Shown here: piece after piece, positions 10,801 through 22,000 of the stretch
Layout of the letters: every line of letters starts with the position of its first letter
Position numbering within the stretch: position 1 is the first letter of the stretch
From: Symbiodinium kawagutii
Taxonomy: Eukaryota > Sar > Dinophyceae > Suessiales > Symbiodiniaceae
Reading direction: 5' to 3'
NCBI GenBank assembly: GCA_009767595.1
Contig: VSDK01024184.1
Span: 1 to 64,000, forward strand
Length of the DNA: 64,000 nt
Program-made: the position numbers and the translations under genes
Notes under the pieces: generated by a model
Seen by the model: the letters and a program-made list of their open reading frames with translations, nothing else
Told to the model about the DNA's origin: nothing
Databases searched by the model: none

Positions 10801-12419
10801 TAAATGGTGATGAGTTGTAGGCTAAATGGTGGTTTTTAAGGCGGTTACTGTTGGTTGATGATGGTCAATGATGGTGATTTTGGTGGTTGGTTCTAGGGTA
10901 AATGGTGGTTTTTAAGGTGGTTAGTAATGGTAAATGATGGTCAATGATGGTTGATGATGGTTTGTAGTGGTTGATTGCTGGTCAACGATGGTTTGTAGTG
11001 GTTGATTGATGATTGCTGAAATTGATGGTTATATATTTGATGGTTAACTGATGGGTAGTGAGTATAAACTGATGGTTGATGAATGGTTGATTAATGGTTT
11101 GGACTGCTCGATTGATGTTTAATGGATGGTTAAGTAGTGATTACAGCAATTGATGGGTTAGAGCAGGGCTTTTGGATGATCAATGATGAAGGGTTGATAA
11201 TAGTGATGGTTACTTGATGGTTCTTAATGGTCAAATGTTAGTAGATTGTGAATGGATGGCTTCTGATAGTAAACCGTTAAAGATAGTGGATGATGACAGC
11301 TCATAAGCGACAACCATGACATGATTTGATTTGACATCAGGCTTCCTGAATGGTGGACAATTATACTAAAATGAAGTTAAAAACTACTCAACAAACATGA
11401 ATGATACAAGAAATCAGTGGTTTGTGGTAATGCTAATGGATCACTTTGAGTTGTGCATGGATGGCAGCGGCTCGTGCCCCCACAAGCTGTGTTCTAAAAA
11501 AAATTATGTGTATGTGAGTCTACATGTATGCAAATACATGTGCGTCCACATATTTTCAGAATGATGCTTGTCCACCTTATCAATGTCAGATCGATTGCAG
11601 AAGCTTGGGAGTAACGATGGTACATCAGTCGATTTGAGTGGTCAAAACGTGAGAAACGTAAAATTTGGGGCTGCCCGGGCTGCCCGCAATGTTGATACCC
11701 CTTGAGAACACAAGATGATACTCTTTTGTTGGGAAACCACCGGTGTTGGAGGTACAATATCCAAGCTTATGTTGGTGCTATTGATGTTGTTGGTTCTTTG
11801 CATGGTTAGTTTGTTGGTTGGTGAGGTCGCTGGTGCTGGTGGCAACTGAGCCCAACACCACTTCACAATGATTGAACGTCATAGACAAGTCTTCACAACT
11901 GTCTTGGCGAACCTTTGATTAATCATGCTGCAGGATGCGTACTGGTGGCTAGTGAGAGCGGAGAGTGGCATCATAAAGGTATTAATAATGATGCAAAGAT
12001 TATTCGCATATCATATAATCATGATCATTTTTAAGCTTCATAGTGCTGCCGAACTCTCTAACTCATACTTTCTAATGCTATTAGGGTTCATTTGATTTTT
12101 CCATCGTGATCAGCAAGGCCATTGATCCTCCAATAGTACAATCCACTAATCCTCCAATCTACCACTATGTTTGGCTCACAACAGCAAGAATGACTCAAGT
12201 GCCTTCTTATTGGTGAACAATTTACAGCCGGTAAAAATCATGATTGGCTGAAAATACTTCACAAACATGTATATAGACATATATATATACTTGAAAAAAA
12301 ATATACTGTATACATACATGTTATGATGAATCTACTAACCCTCCAATCAATCTACTACCAGTACTAGCATCATGATCCAATCGTGAAGTTCAATGCTCCA
12401 ACATTGCCCCCGAACTCAC
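10801..12419. other. Intron: GATGGTT-rich arm, then unique DNA
   Basis: 10800-11300 is dominated by GATGGTTGATGG-type sequence. The rest shows no coding island that I can support. A Leu/Ser frame near 11640-11860 lacks splice signals. Confidence 0.5.
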
Positions 12420-12509
12420 GTCGCGCTTCCCGCTCCGGCAGAGAAGGCATCATGTGCGAAGCCTGGCGCACCTGCAGGGACCATGTGTGAAGTGCCGGCT
12501 GCCGCTAAG
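12420..12509 (-). CDS. Internal exon, small-residue-rich, unrecognised gene
   Basis: Minus strand: CGCCAG acceptor, 90-nt open exon, then a consensus GTGAGT donor at 12419-12414. The open frame reads LAAAGTSHMVPAGAPGFAHD then AFSAGAGSA; one of the other two frames has a stop. The sequence around the acceptor, including its CAG, is duplicated 72 bp upstream (12578-12595). Confidence 0.55.
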
Positions 12510-13569
12510 CTGGCGAATGGTTCAGAATGAGGACAAAAGCTTAAGATCAAATTGCTAACAGTGAGCAATATAGTGAATAAGCTGGCGAATGGTTCTGGCA
12601 ACCATATTTAGACATGCTGTGACAATGAGCAACAATGATCTGCCTGAACATGATTACAGGACGAATGGTTAAGAGCAAATGGAGTCAAGAACAAATGGTT
12701 GTAAACAGTGGTGAGTAAGAAGTGGTCAAAACTTGATGGTTCAGGATCATTGGATTCATAGATTATGATTGAGACTGTAACGGTTCATTGGATGGCCGGT
12801 TGAATATCCCAGCCATATGTGGGGTAAATCACCAGCTGTTTACAAGGTGGTAAGACTGCAGGTGTTTTATGAGGATGGATCTGTCCTGAATGACGAACAA
12901 TCTTGGGGTCCCAGCATAGAAGTACTACCTGAAACTGATGTAGATAGCACAAAGGAACTACGCAGTATATCCGCGTAATATCTGCAACGCATAGATCATT
13001 TGCAGGTACTTAAATTGGTACTTGGTAGTGTATACAGCATACATATGGAGGAAATCATCACATAGGCAGGATACAAATAGTGTATGGGCAGGAGATGGTT
13101 TGCAAGAATGAATGCAGCTGATGTAGAATTGACATAAAAAATGCATGCCGGAAAAAATGGATGTAGCTGTCGCTACCTTCTGTATAAATGTACCGTGAAT
13201 GATTACAGCTGTATGCACGGTCAAGTCCTCGGGCCCACCCCCCCCACCCCACCGGTGGATAACCATGATGATGAAACCGTTGTCAAACCAATACAAACCA
13301 TTCTGAAACCCAGAAATGAACCATCATGAAACAAATATCAACCGCTGTGAAACCAATGAGTAAAGCAAATTGAAACCAAGATCAACGGTGAAACCAACAT
13401 AAACCTTTTTGGGACCATAAGCCTTTCTGATTTGAAATCAACCGTTGCTATGACCAGAATGAATCAATCACCCTACTTGATCAACACCAGGATTTCCACA
13501 GAAACTCAGGAAAAGAAACCATCAGAATAAGATCAATAACACCGGTTGTAGAAACATATATAGAAACAT

Positions 13570-13795
13570 ATTTAAACCTATCATTTCGAAAAACCCATCA
13601 TAGAGACGCCTGTTATCACACGGATGAATCCAGTTATCCACCAGGATGGGACCATGCACCTCAAAGAGTCCACAGGCACCACTGATGGATGAAATTTGTC
13701 CAGCCCTCTTGGCGTGTCCACCTGGTGACGAGCCGCCAGAGTCCACCGTGAACCATGGTTCGATCGGTCGTTCCCGCCCTTGGGATGATAAGCAA
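13570..13795 (-). CDS. Coding island, probable exon(s), unrecognised gene
   Basis: A GC-rich open frame on the minus strand contains GRERPIEPWFTVDSGGSSPG and GACGLFEVHGPILVDNWIHP. An AAG acceptor (ATCCCAAG) precedes it and GT dinucleotides after CACCAG or GAG could be donors, so it may be one or two exons. Right-hand flanks are GGTTTAT/GGGATT-type and left-hand flanks are AAACCA-type, matching the exon-flank pattern. I do not recognise the family. Confidence 0.45.
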
Positions 13796-13799
13796 CCAT

Positions 13800-15260
13800 A
13801 ATGGCTCAACAATAATGGTTTATATGGAATGAATAGGGACCAAATTAGTGTGTAATAGGCTCAGAATAGGGGATTATAATGGTTTATCATAGGGAATGCA
13901 AGGGTTTGATAGGACATTTACAGGGTGGTTTGGGGGTTATAAACATAAATAATGGCTAACGATTGAACCATTAATATTAGGTGATTTTCATTGGTAATAA
14001 CAGGGAATTATCAACAACAATAGGGATTATTTATCAATATAAGCAGATTGCCATTGGGATTATGGTGGTTGATAACAGGGAAGTATAAGCAACAGGAATG
14101 GCTAAACAACTGCTTTATGGTGGTTTCTCCAGCCACAGGGACCCAAAAAAATGATTGGTTGATAGTGGCTCAGAATTCATACGGGATGTGATGGCGTTGG
14201 ACGCTTGGATCCAGCAGTTGTGCGTGTTAATAATAGGGGATGGTAACCAAAAATGATGTAAAACAATTATAATTGGCGTTTTTTACTAAGAATGGTTGAT
14301 ATTGGATGATTTGCGGCTATTCTATTTTGAGAAAAACCGATAGGAGCAACAACCAATGGATGCATAGGTACTGGTTGGTGGCCATTATTACTTAATCAAG
14401 CAAGATCCCAATGATTGGGGAAAAAAAAACAGAATTAAACCACCAACCAAATGTGGGTCCTGCATGGTCCTGTTACATAAGCCAAAAGTTAGTTTATAAG
14501 TAGCTTAACTGGGGCTAACTACCAGTTACAGGGGGTTATAGGTCAATTTACAACTGCTGCGGGCACACCTTGCAATGGTTGTTGCAGCTATCAATAAACT
14601 TCAATAAGAGTGATTTACCAACAGTTTCATTGTAAGAACTGTGCGCTGATTGAATATGAGTACAAGCTCATAACCAACCATCCAAAACGTGGGTAGTAGT
14701 TCACATCCAAAGGTACCGCAATCATGATTATTAACCTTTAACTAGTCATTAATCATGTCTATTATCAAACATACTACCACTAACGACAATCAAAATCACA
14801 ATAACATCCGTTGGCGTCTGCTATCAACTGTCTATTGAATATCATCGTTGGTCGTCCTCACTGATACTTCTCATTGGAGAATCTATCTGAATCTATCTAA
14901 ACCATTAACCCAGCATTGTGAACTCGTATCATTGATTTACCGTAATGCCATGGGGTAACCATCATTCTTGGCCAATTAACCATCATTGATCCACAGTCCA
15001 GGCACACCTGACAGAATCATTGCTCTACAAAAAGTAACCAAATTACTGGTAAACCTAATCCTGATAATATCGCATTGAATCATTGGTAAACTCAACCTTC
15101 AACGATCCGCAGGCAATCCTAACATGATTGCTTAGCACTACGTCACTACGTGTTTGTGGCCAGTAAATCAGGAAAAAACGGTGGGTCAACAAATACGAAG
15201 TGCTAAGCAGTGCTAAGTCATCTTTTCGAGGTTGCCAGTAAATAGCATTCTGAACCACTG
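13800..15260. other. Intron: AATGGTT-rich left, AACCATC-rich right, with degenerate family A half-elements
   Basis: Left half (13800-14330) is rich in AATGGTT / GGGATTAT; right half (14660-15080) is rich in AACCATC. Pieces resembling the left end (14125-14160, GTTTCTCCAGCCACAGGGACCC) and right end (14300-14335, GGATGATTTGCGG...TTTTGAGAAA) of MITE family A are present. Confidence 0.5.
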
Positions 15261-15266
15261 CGCAAC

Positions 15267-15298
15267 CTCGAAAAGCGGCCACAGATCGTGACCGGTGG
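15267..15298 (-). CDS. Candidate 32-nt micro-exon
   Basis: Minus strand: GGATAG acceptor, then TGHDLWPLFE, then GTTGCG. The longer surrounding frame (CWIATGHDLWPLFEVAQWF) is also open. CTTTTCGAGGTTGC here is repeated inverted 40 bp away, so it may instead be a hairpin-bearing repeat. Confidence 0.3.
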
Positions 15299-15398
15299 CT
15301 ATCCAGCATCGGTGAGCTCACCTGATCACCATGAAGGAACCACTATGAAGCCCGATGAGCCACTCATGACGCGCGATGACCCACTAATTACGCAATAT

Positions 15399-15500
15399 GG
15401 GTGTTTCTCAAGCCATAGGGGTACCCCCAAATCATCCATTACTAGTCATTTATAGCAATGAATCAACCATTTTTTGGGTACCCTATTCTGAGAAACCACC
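15399..15500. mobile_element. MITE family A copy with ATAT target duplication
   Basis: Begins GGGTGTTTCTCAAGCCATAG and ends TATTCTGAGAAACCACC. The inner arms GGGGTACCCCCAAATCATCC and its partner flank a centre CATTTATAG. ATAT flanks both ends (15395-15398, 15501-15504). It ends 22 bp from the predicted donor at 15522. Confidence 0.85.
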
Positions 15501-15522
15501 ATATTCCATCAGGTGAATTCAC

Positions 15523-15593
15523 CAAACGATCCCGAAACGGTACCGAAACGATCCGCTGCGGAAGCGCAACATGATCCGCTCGTTGATCAGCTG
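15523..15593 (-). CDS. Internal exon downstream of the ceramidase C-terminal exon
   Basis: CTCCAG acceptor, 71-nt open frame QLINERIMLRFRSGSFRYRF then GIVW, and GTGAAT donor. It could be a further exon of the ceramidase transcript or start another gene; phase to 15885-16014 was not resolved. Confidence 0.5.
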
Positions 15594-15884
15594 CTGGAGG
15601 CATCAGGGTTTTCCACTCAGACACCCAGTGGAATGTGATGAAAGTGTGATACGGATCATTCATTCTGATCATTAAACAGGAAAATGGTAAATAATTAGGA
15701 AAAACCATGAATCATCACTAAGTCTCATGAATCATTAATTCTCATAAATCAGAAGGATCATTAATTTTCATGACTCCTCACTAACTCTCAGGAAAACCAT
15801 CGTTCACCAGCATTTATCACTAACCCTAACTCCCACCGACCACCATTCACCAGCATTAACGGTCCCTCAACCATCAACCACCAC

Positions 15885-16014
15885 CTCCCTTCCCCATGGC
15901 TCTGCTCCCGAGCAGCTGTAGTGGATGGTGTACCAGCCCTCCAAGGCATGGTCCGGGATCCTCCAGTCGATGGTCACCAGACTGGCCGAAATGCCCTCGC
16001 GCTTCCATCGAAAC
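15885..16014 (-). CDS. Ceramidase exon: end of C-terminal domain
   Basis: GGTCCCAG acceptor, then (M)FRWKREGISASLVTIDWR, IPDHALEGWYTIHYSCSG and AEPWG. This matches the final strand of neutral ceramidase (F-x-W-x-R ... W-x-I-P ... G-x-Y-x-I-x-H). Joining to 17099 in phase 2 gives DDSDYDT-M-FRW. The 3' limit is uncertain: GT at 15884-15883 could be a donor. Confidence 0.85.
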
Positions 16015-19000
16015 CTGGGACCAGTTGGCAGGTCAGCTTGGCTGACCGTTGCAGCTTGCTATGGCTTGATGTGCTGTGGTTGATATAGTGGGCTGGTTAT
16101 ACCAACAACGTATACGAGTTCTATATTGGTTCTAGATAGGTTCTATATGGCTTTCTATGTAGGTTCGATTTTCATGCAACATTGTCATTACAACATGACG
16201 TTGGGTTATTTGTTGTGGTTGATATAGTCGTTGTTGATGGTTTTTGTGGTTGATTCATATTGGTTGATTGATGTATGATTATGGCATTGCGCGACATTCT
16301 GGTTGTTGTGACAGTAAATAATTTGTGGTCACTGACAACAGCTAGGTCTGTGAAGTCAGTTGTCAGTGACTTTGTGCTGATACAAAAACATGTTGGTTGG
16401 CCCAGTTGTCAGCCATGAGCTACTAATCAAATGAGCCCTCTTTTGTAGTTTAATCAACTAATTACTTGTTTGGTAATTGACTGATATCAAACCATTATTA
16501 AGTAAGAAAATAAGTGATATCAAACCATAATTAAGTAAGAACATAAGTGATATCAAACCATTATTAAGTAAGAAAATATGTGATATCAAACCATAATTAA
16601 GTAAGAAAATAAGTGATATCAAACCATAATTAAGTAAGAAAATAAGTGATATCAAACCATTATTAAGTAAGAAAATAAGTGATATCAAACCATTATTAAG
16701 TAAGAAAATAAGTGATATCAAACCAGAATTAAGTAAGAAAATAAGTGATATCAAACCATTATTAAGTAAGAAAATAAGTGATATCAAACCAGAATTAAGT
16801 AAGAAAATAAGTGATATCAAACCAGAATTAAGTAAGAAAATAAGTGATATCAAACCATTATTAAGTAAGAAAATAAGTGATATCAAACCAGAATTAAGTA
16901 AGAAAAAAAGTGATATCAAACCAGAATTAAGTAAGAAAAAAAGTGAAAAGTGATATCAAACCAGAATTAAGTCAGAAAAAAAGTGATATCAAACCAGAAT
17001 TAAGTAAGAAAAAAAGTGATATCAAACCAGAATTCACTAACCAACTAAGCAATGTTTCACATGAATCTTTCCACCAGTGCCCAGGAGTGCCACGTGGCAT
17101 GGTGTCGTAGTCGCTGTCATCCGCTGCCAGCTGCCAGACTCCGCCCGCGGAAACGTCGCCTGGCGCCGCGACGCCACGGGTACCCCGAGGGACCGGCACC
17201 AGTCGGGTCACGAAGCAAGCGAGTGGTTAGTGAAATTAGCTGGTTTAACCGTAATTATGATTTGGACACTATGGTTAGTTAATTATGGTTAGTTAATTAT
17301 GGTTTTATATCACTATGGTTTAACCGAAATTAACCACCACAGTGATATCAAACCATAATTAACTAACCATAGTTAAAAAACCAACTCACCAAGGAATGTT
17401 TAACTAACCAAGCTAGTGGTTCATGTGGGCCAATTCATCACGATTGGCCAGCTACTGGTTGGTGGTGCTCACCATCCCCATGAAAAGTATTAGTCAACCA
17501 ACCATTTGTTCATGATTGCTAGGGAAAATAAAAGATGTTTGAAACCACCAATTAGGTAATCATAAAGGCCGATCGTGGCTTTCAATGGTGAATAGTGATT
17601 CGCAAGCTGCTAAATGATGGCAAATGATAAGCGCAAATCATCATTGATAATGTGCCTTACCCAATCAAGAGAAAACCAACTTATCACATGATACACCTTA
17701 CACACATTGTTCACTAGTAGGAAAGCCACCAAGAACTGTGTAGAGAAATAAACAGGCTAGATTTATGAGGAAATGATCGATTTTGGTGGAGACACCATGG
17801 ACAAAGCAGTGTGTTGAATGGACGCCACATCTATGGTAATATACTTAGTGATTGTCAATGAATGTTAATTAATGATGGTTAATTGATGATGGCTGATTGT
17901 GGTTATCTTTTTAAAATGGTATCCAAGCATTGCGGCTTCATGGTTGCAATGAGGTTTGAATCAAACCGGTTTGATGGTCAATGATGAGTCCGAAACAGCT
18001 TGAAGAAATGAACCATGACAGCATTGCTATTCCATGGAAAGTGTAAAAAACAATATAAAACAAGGAATCCTCTTCATATCGAATAGGTGATATCCAAGGG
18101 AAAAGTCAAACATGTAGGTCCCTTCCTATATCACCTAGGAAGTGGTGTGTGTGTGTGTACCCTCGACCACATCAGAGCTACAACCAATGAGAAACGTCTG
18201 GCTGGCCTGCATTGTGCAAGTGTATTTAGGATCCTGAATGGGACAGCCAAACCAATCATTTCTGAACTTCTCCGCATGCATTTTTTGTTCAAAAACCGAA
18301 AAAAATGTATCAGGGAATCCGGTGTTCTCATCGTACTCAACTAATATTATCCGTACGGACTGCTACTGAACTGATGCTGGCAGGTTTCAGGCAGCTTAGG
18401 CACGACGACACTAGGGCCGTCACTAGGGTAATGCAGTTCCAAATCAAACGTACAACAACAATAGCTGCTTCAGATATCAATCTAGCTTGCATCATAGCGA
18501 TATTGCATAGCCCAGACATACACATAAGTGTGCAATATTATGTATATAGACTCTGCAGACAAACAATGATATAAACATTTACGCTATGGTACGGTCTATT
18601 GGGATACCACGGAGATATGTTCGGCATCCATATGTCGATGTGTAAGCTTCGGACCGGGGTGGATCATGGAACCCCAGATCGGGACCGGGATGGGTATGAC
18701 ATGATACAATGGACGGTGACCCCGAAAGCCAAGCCCACTGAAGGTGCTTGACGGTGTTAAATGATGGATAATCATGCTTACTAATTCAATGATTCCATGA
18801 TGGTTGGTGATGGTTCCTGATAATTGATTGATGAAAGTGGTTGAACATGTGGTTCGTCACAAGCCAGTTTGGTACACCAACATCCGCATGGCACCAAGGG
18901 CACTTTGAGACACCAACATCCGCGGTTGCCTAACAAAAGACTCAGCAGCCATTGGTCTCTCCGGTGCTTCACTGTCCGAGTGGCTCTGGTTGTTGGCTTT

Positions 19001-22000
19001 CCAACGCCAGACGGTGCCGAAGCTGCTGTTTCTCTGCAGGTGGTTGCGGGGGTGCGCCCCCCACAGCGTACATCGCACGATGTCCTTGGAGCACAGGGCT
19101 GGCTCAACCATCGGCGGGGGCTGCAGCTGAGGGTTCATCATGGTGTTGACAAGGCTTCCTGGTGAGAATGACTGATATTTGCATATATTTGCCAAGAATT
19201 GTTGATGCTTTGCAGTAATGTTTGGTAATATCTAATTGAAAAAACTAATAGTTGCCGCTGATGACCAAGAACTGGATCGATAGTTGCGCCCACAAGGGAA
19301 TTTGAGCTTTCGTTTTGAAACAGAAAAAAGATATTCCAGCAATCTTTCAACCTGGCAGGAAGATGCAACTGCAAGCTTTTCTGACCGACCCTGCTCTCCA
19401 TTGCTTTTCCTTTCAGCTTCAGCATTGATCCATCTGTTGCTTCCAGCCCAAACCTCCTACTGTGACTGATGCCAATCTCAGCTGAAGACCTCCTGAAGGA
19501 CTTGACCACTGACTCCATTGAGCTCAGGCGGCCGTTGCCATTGCCTGCCGTTACCGGTCCAAGTGACGCCCGGCCAGTGGGGACCCGGTGACACATCGTC
19601 CTTGACGTCTCCGAACCTCAGAGGCGTCGCAATCGGAACCACCTGACCGAGTAGTGCTCGTCATGAGCTGAAGCCATGTGGGTGCCATAGGGGTCCCATA
19701 GGGGTCCCATGAGGTCCCATAGCTTGTGGTTGTTTCAATGGCTATAGTATCTTTAATTGCAAGAAATCAAGGTGACATTCATGGGTGAAAATGATTCATG
19801 GTGCTTGATACTGTTTTAGGATGGCAAATAATTATGGTGAAACACCTAAACCATCGCCGAATAGGTCGTCCCCAGCCAGTTACAGAAGTCGTGTGATGCT
19901 CATATTGAGTGGTTCTGAACGGTTGTAGTAACCATGATTGTTCGCCATCATGAACCATTGTTCAACGATCATTCGTAGCCATCATGAATCGTTGTTCAAC
20001 CATAATGAATCACCACGATTCACCATTTGAATCAAGCACAGTTTCACCATCACTGATACACCATCATTGACCATCATTAACCTCATCGAAATCACCGCTT
20101 CATTCACCATTCACCCTTCTATTCATCATCATAAACCATCACAAACCATCATAAACTAACCATCATAAACCATCATAAACCACCATGAACCACACAACAA
20201 CCACACAACAACCATAGCGTTCACATATCATTCACCCTTCCACCATCCATTTGCCATTCGCCCACACGGTCTTCCCAGCGGCTTGCCCCCAATGGGTGGA
20301 TCGTCCGCCACCACTTCGCCCAGGAAGCTCTTCCAGTCCTGGCGCAGCCCTAGTGAAGGCAGAGGGGTGAAATGGTCAGCAACCGTGGGAGGTGCAACTA
20401 AGCGTGGTGAATAGTAACGGTTAGTGATGGTTAGTGATGTGTTTAATAATATGGGTATGTTTAATAACCAACCATGGTGAATGGTGGTTAATAATGGGAT
20501 GAACGAACCATGATAATAGCGGTGAATAAATAATGGTTGATAATGGTTAAGAATGGGGTGAACTACCAATGGTTAGTAATGGTTAGTGCAACTCCATGTG
20601 GATAAAAATGGTTCGTGATGGTTAGTGCTTAATAGCGGTTAATTCCATGTGGTTTAATGATTAATAATGATAATAATGGTAAACAGCAATGGCTAGCAAT
20701 GGTTCCAGTAGTGGAAGGTAGTAATGGTTCCAGTAGTGGAAGGTAGCAATGGTTCCAGTAGTGGAAGGTAGGAATGGTTCCACTATGGTTAGTTCCATGT
20801 GGATGAAAATGGTTCGTGATGGTTGATACTGGTTCCATTAGTTGGCTAGATCATCAACTAGGTACTCGTGTGGGTAAAATGATGAGTCATGATTAATAGT
20901 GGTTAATATGTGCTTAATAATGGTTCAATCACTAGTTGGTCCATGCTTTATTACGCATGATGGCGAGCTTCCGTTACAACTGCTTGGTTTGCCACTAAAG
21001 TTATATCATGATTACAATGATGTAATGATGTCACCATAGTTTATTGGCTTGTAATGATATGATACTACACGTGGGGATATAGCCAACTGATTGGTTAGAA
21101 TATAATGGTATTCATGGTGAGTCATGGTAGAGAACAGCTATCAATGATGTTAACCATGTTTTAGGCATGGTGAATAATGGTTAATTACTTGTTAAGCGGT
21201 AACAGGTCCCATTCACCGTTGGCTTAGTTCACCTGCTGGTTACTTAGTATGGTTATATCCCAGTGACCCAGCTAACAAGCAACAACACTTGGTAACTACC
21301 CACAGTAACATGCGGCCACAGTTGCGTCCAACTTTCAAACCAACCACTTAATAGGTCAATTACTAACAATGGTAGTGACCATGGAACAATAACCCAAAGT
21401 GCATTGGTTAGAGGGGGCCCTACCGTGGGTCCGCTGCCTTGTTAAAACTTCCCCTCAGCTACATCGCAGCCTGTCGAAACTATCGCTTTGGTGGATTGTC
21501 CAGCGATGCCAAAGGGATCTTTTGATTCGAAACAGCCATGGGGGTAGACCCAAGCCTTTGGCCCAAGGGAGCGACGAAACAGTCGTAGGAGGCAGGCCCT
21601 AGGGGTACTCTTCCGGAAGATCCAGTTCCGCTTTTGCGGAACTGGATCCCCAGTTCCCCTAGGGGTACTCTTCATAGGGGTACTCTTCATAGGGGTACGG
21701 CTGTTCGCTCCCAGGAGGGTATACCAACCAGCAACATCATCCCCTGCCCATGCCTCGGGCGGCAACTGCGGCTTCACACCAGCATAGGTTTGCCTCCCAT
21801 CTGCTAAGTCCTCGCTCGGCCCATGGTGACGCTTGGATAAAGGCGGTTCAATGTATGGGGTGACCCGCGAACAACGGTCAAAAGTGATCTCATATTTCTG
21901 ATAATGGGCACTTGTGGATGGGCATAGGTGAAAATAGATCATAGGTGATAGTTACCATTGACGATTCACAGGTCTATTGCTGTCAACGGAGCACAGCAGA

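Noticed and set aside
16458..16919. Leu/Ile/Asn repeat protein on the minus strand
   Set aside because: It is the translated 33-bp satellite (11-residue period).
16487..17037. CRISPR-like array
   Set aside because: Units are contiguous 33-mers without distinct spacers, and the genome is eukaryotic.
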